Positions 60,460 through 64,000 of a stretch of DNA of 64,000 bases are shown here, piece by piece (the stretch's first letter is position 1; each line of letters opens with the position of its first letter). The position numbers were made by a program, and so were the translations under genes. The DNA is from Apiosordaria backusii (Eukaryota; Ascomycota; Sordariomycetes; Sordariales; Lasiosphaeriaceae), in contig JAUKTV010000005.1 of assembly GCA_030549205.1 (NCBI GenBank), positions 2,902,930 to 2,966,929 of the forward strand, given 5' to 3'. A model generated the notes under the pieces. It saw only the letters and a list, made by a program, of their open reading frames with translations, was not told the DNA's origin and did no database searches.

Positions 60460-60471
60460 GATTATAAGCCT
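60460..60471 (+). other. Primer-binding site of Copia-A copy 2
   Basis: GATTATAAGCCT lies directly after the LTR. It equals GGTTATGAGCC, the complement of the initiator tRNA-Met anticodon region, apart from two G-to-A changes. Confidence 0.6.
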
Positions 60472-62849
60472 AAGCTTATACTGCTTAAGTAAATTTCTTT
60501 ATTTTATAGCCTTTATAATAATACCTATTCTATAAGTCCTATTTATTTTAGGCTACTGAAGATTTAAAAAATAGCATTCTATTACTTTTAACAGTGCTTT
60601 TACTTCTCTTTTAAACGCTAAAGACCTAAAAAATAGCATTTTAATACTTTTAACAGTACTTTTACTTCCCTTTTAAGCCTTTAACTTTCTTTACTATAGA
60701 GGATAAAGATATATATAACCCTTTTATAAACCTTAAAGCTTTAAAGACTTTCGGCCTTTTATCGACTTTTAGCTTTTCTAAAGGCCTTAACTTTATTTAA
60801 TACTTTTAATAGTTATAGAATAACCTTATAGTTACCTTTAATAGTAAAATTGGGGCTACTATAGTAAGTTTTACTAATTAAATTAAAGCTTTAAATGTTA
60901 AAATTAACTAAGTTAATATCTATATTGATAATTTTAACATTTACTTTCTATTAGAATATACTACTTTAAGCCCTTTTAAGTTTTCTTCTAAACCTTCTAT
61001 AGACCTATCTATACTATTTTTATTTTCAGTTACTTTAGTTTATATAGATCTATCGGCTTTTATTACTATACCTATTATAGCGTCCTTTTTAAATTAAACT
61101 GCTTAAAATACCACTATACTTTTAGTAAAGGATCTTAATAAACAGATCCTTTACTTTATTAAAAAATAAAAGCTTTTAGGTTTTAAAAACTAACGCTTTT
61201 AATACTAAACTTTTACTATTTAAATAAAGGTTTTAAGCCTTTTTAAGTTTATAAATAAGCTTAAATTAATTATTAATTTATTAAACGATAATCTAAAAGC
61301 CTTTCTTTTTCTTACTATTTAAAATACTTTATAAGTAAGTCTACTATTTACTATTAAAGTTAAAGACTTCTTAACAATCCCTTTTTAACGATTATAAGCT
61401 TAGTATATCCTTACTTAAGCTATCCTTTAAAATAAGCTCTATAGGGCTTATTATACTATTAAATTCGATAGTTTATTGAAAGTAATTAAATACAATACTA
61501 AGTTTAATATCCTTATTATAAGGCTTTAAGGCTTAGGTATTATAATTTAGCTTATTAATTAAGTTAATTATTACTTAAGTTTATTAGAAGGCAGTTTTTT
61601 ACTATAGTATAAACGCTTTAAAGCTTTAATTTATTAAACTAAATATAATTTCAGCTATTCTTATTACTTTATATTAAAATTCTTATAGAGGAAGCTTTTA
61701 GTTAAAACCTATATTTTTAATATTACAGTTATTTAAGTCCTTTCTATACTTTATTCCTATATTACCTTTACTAAGGATTTTAAAGCTTTAAAGGCTTTAA
61801 ATGCCTTTATAAAGAACCCTATAGAGCTTAGGCTTATTAAAAAGAAGAAAAAGAAAAAGAAAGATAAGAAGAAAAAAGATATTAAAGACTTTAGAAATTT
61901 TAAAGAAATTTCTTTTATAATAGGCTTTAACTTCAGTATAAGCTTTTATAGTACTAAACCTTTAAAACTAACTATACTTTATAAATATTATAACTTTACT
62001 AAATCTATAGTATCCTTACCTTTTAAGGTTTTATCTTTTATATCTATTAACTTAATTAACTATATTAACCTAGCTTTAAAAAAAGCCTGGCTTTTTAATA
62101 TTAGGTTTATAATTTATATTTATAATAATAAAAACCTTTTTACTAACCTTATTAAAGTAAAGGTTAAGCTTTTAATTATAAAAGATAGCTTTATAAAAAT
62201 TATTAGTAAGGGTATTATAAAAGTCTAATTCTTTATTAAAACTATAATAATAAGGTCTATTTTTTAGCTATTAGCCTTATTAAAACCTTTTTTATTCTTA
62301 CTTTTTTACTAAATATTATTAATAAGGATTGCTTATATAGTATTAAAAAAGTCTTATATAGTTAAAAGCTTACTAATAATAACTATAATCTTATTACCTT
62401 TTTAAATTTTAAAAGATTAAGGTTTTACCTTAACCTTAAAGGCCAACTTTAATTAAAAGTATTTTATTAATAGTACTTTAATAGTTACCTTACTTTCCTT
62501 TAAGCCTTTAAAGCTTTTAAAATTTTAAAAGGGGTTTTCTTTAAAGCTTTTAACTTTTTAAAGGAAGATAGGTCTTTTAAAGATTTTAATAAGCCTTTAC
62601 TAGCCTTAATTTAATTAACTATCCTTTAATATATATAGTTTAAGTATATAGGTTTTAATCTTTTAAAGAAAACCTCTTTTATTATTAAAGGTATACTTAA
62701 TTTATAAAAGGTTAAGTTTAAAGATTTAGTTTATAAAAGCTATAACGTTATAAAAATCCTTTAAAGGCCTTTTAAAAATCCTATTTAAGACCTTCCTTTT
62801 ACTTTAAATTATTTAGAAAAGGACATTATTACTATTAAGCCTATTTTAC

Positions 62850-63650
62850 TATTAAAGAAACCTTATAGTTTAATTATAATAGATCGAAAAACCTATTTTC
62901 GATTTTTTAAGCTATTAACTATTAAAGATAATACTATTATAATACTTTATTTACTATTTAAAGACTTAAACAATACTTTTTAATAATACCTTACTTACTT
63001 TTATTATAATAGAGGAAAAGAAGTCTTTTCTTTAAGTACTTACTTTATTAAAAAAAGCATTGGCTTTAATATATTAAGCTTTAAAACTTTTAATTAAAAT
63101 AGCCTAACTAAATGCTTTATTAGGATTATTTTAAACTATTTTAAAGCTACTATTTTAACTTTAAGCCTTCCTATTACTTTCTAAGGATATATAGCCATTT
63201 CTATAGTAGAAATTATTAACTATATAGCTTAAAGCTTTAAGGATTTTATACCCTATTAAGCTTTTTATAATAAACTGTTACCTTTTTAAATATTATATTA
63301 ATTAAACCTTTTAAACTATAAGGCTATAGATATTAAGGTTATAGTATATATCTCTATTAAAAATCGAACTATAGGTTTTAAGCTTATCCTTTAAAGAATT
63401 AAAGAAAGACTTATAATTATTTTAGATTATTAGACTTACTTAATCTACTTAAGTTTAAATAAAGTTATTAAAACTAGCTTTATTAAGTTTTATAAAGTCC
63501 TATTGGCTTAAATTATAGGTCCTTTAAACTCTATAGGTCTTTTAAAGGTCTTTAACTGCTTTAATAAGTTAAAGAAGGATATTATTATTTAAGTCCTTAA
63601 ACCTTTTATTTACAATCCTTCTATTCTATTAATTTCTAATTCCTTAATAC
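62850..63650 (+). pseudogene. Copia-A copy 2 integrase remnant
   Basis: Plus-strand traces in order are LIIIDRKTYFRFFKLL, FYYNRGKEVFS, ILTLSLPITF (around Copia LP..LW), EIINYIA (a YLLNR-like segment) and DFIPYQAFYNK (Copia TPYE.L.GK). Frequent TAA/TAG codons and small shifts break it. This is the rve core and downstream region of Copia Pol. Confidence 0.72.
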
Positions 63651-64000
63651 TTAAATTATCTTCTATACTATCTACTTAATTACTATTTAAGCCTATAATT
63701 CTAATATTTATAGTACCTTTTATTATTATTAAGATCTTTCTACCTTAAGCTTTATAAAAGTAATGTAAAGAATTTATATCTATAAATAATATAGATTATA
63801 ATAAGCTTATTTTTATTTAATTTTTTACTATAAAGAATACTATTTTATAAAAGCTTTAAAGTTTAATATCTTTAAGTAAGCTTTAAAATACCTTAAAAAG
63901 AATAATGGTTATAGGCTATTTTTATTAAATTATATTAACTTCTTACTATTAAGACCTTTTATTTTATTTACCGATTTTAAATTAAGAAAAAGCTTATTAT

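Larger units (their letters stand above)
59781..64000 (+). mobile_element. Copia-A copy 2, plus strand, truncated by the window end
   Basis: It starts with a 679 bp 5' LTR (59,781-60,459) and a primer site (60,460), then gag (about 60,550-61,800), a lysine-rich stretch (61,839-61,880), protease-side sequence, integrase (about 62,850-63,650) and the beginning of reverse transcriptase. It is colinear with the inverse of 2,720-6,939. At the full 6,454 bp it would end near 66,234. The frames carry RIP-type stops. It lies inside Copia-B copy 5. Confidence 0.9.

Overview
The window looks like a transposon-filled, gene-free compartment of a filamentous ascomycete (Pezizomycotina-type) genome. Nearly all of it is extremely AT-rich. 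TpA is very common and CpA rare. Every old transposon reading frame is full of stops of the kind made by C-to-T and G-to-A change, which is the signature of repeat-induced point mutation (RIP). Two things stand out as GC-rich and unmutated: a ~6.2 kb Helitron at 51.65-57.82 kb and a 234 bp solo-LTR-like insertion at 24.50-24.74 kb. I see no host housekeeping gene, no rRNA and no functional tRNA gene. Family names Copia-A, Copia-B, R and S are working names used only here.

Layout. 1-13,514 is a three-level nest. A minus-strand 5' fragment of Copia-B (11,289-13,514) is followed by a plus-strand Copia-B (1-485 and 6,945-11,288), which is itself split by a complete minus-strand Copia-A (486-6,939, 679 bp LTRs, 5 bp target duplication AAATG). 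13.5-19.7 kb is unidentified AT-rich DNA. 19.7-31.98 kb is a patchwork of a ~0.95 kb family R, a tRNA-headed SINE-like family S, a Copia-B 5' fragment (22.86-24.28 kb), a long ATT microsatellite and the solo-LTR-like insertion. 31,983-39,433 is a complete but RIP-mutated Copia-B (LTRs 822 and 834 bp, target duplication AATAT). 39.4-45.9 kb holds more nested family R. 46.6-50.9 kb is a minus-strand Gypsy relic with recognisable reverse transcriptase and RNase H. The Helitron follows. From 57.8 kb on there is unidentified AT-rich DNA, then a Copia-B 5' end (58,743-59,780) cut by a plus-strand Copia-A that runs off the window at 64,000.

The only nearly intact gene is the Helitron RepHel gene on the minus strand. 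I reconstruct three exons (57,273-57,121; 57,068-56,232; 56,182-51,909), separated by a 52-nt GC-AG intron and a 49-nt GT-AG intron, both with good fungal branch points. The predicted product of about 1,750 residues has, in order, an N-terminal Cys4 motif, a basic/proline-rich linker, a DUF6570-like domain, a Helitron Rep (HUH) nuclease with two tyrosines, and a PIF1-type helicase. Two lesions break it: one in-frame TAG (56,532-56,534) and one frameshift at about 53,525. The ends resemble the Helitron2/Helentron type: a 12 bp inverted repeat that is terminal at the 5' end and about 170 bp internal at the 3' end, followed by a hairpin and CTAG.

Family R is the best candidate for something undescribed: at least nine copies, about 883-974 bp, no terminal inverted repeats, consistent 13-14 bp target duplications, a variable 25 bp internal minisatellite, and repeated insertion into other copies of itself.
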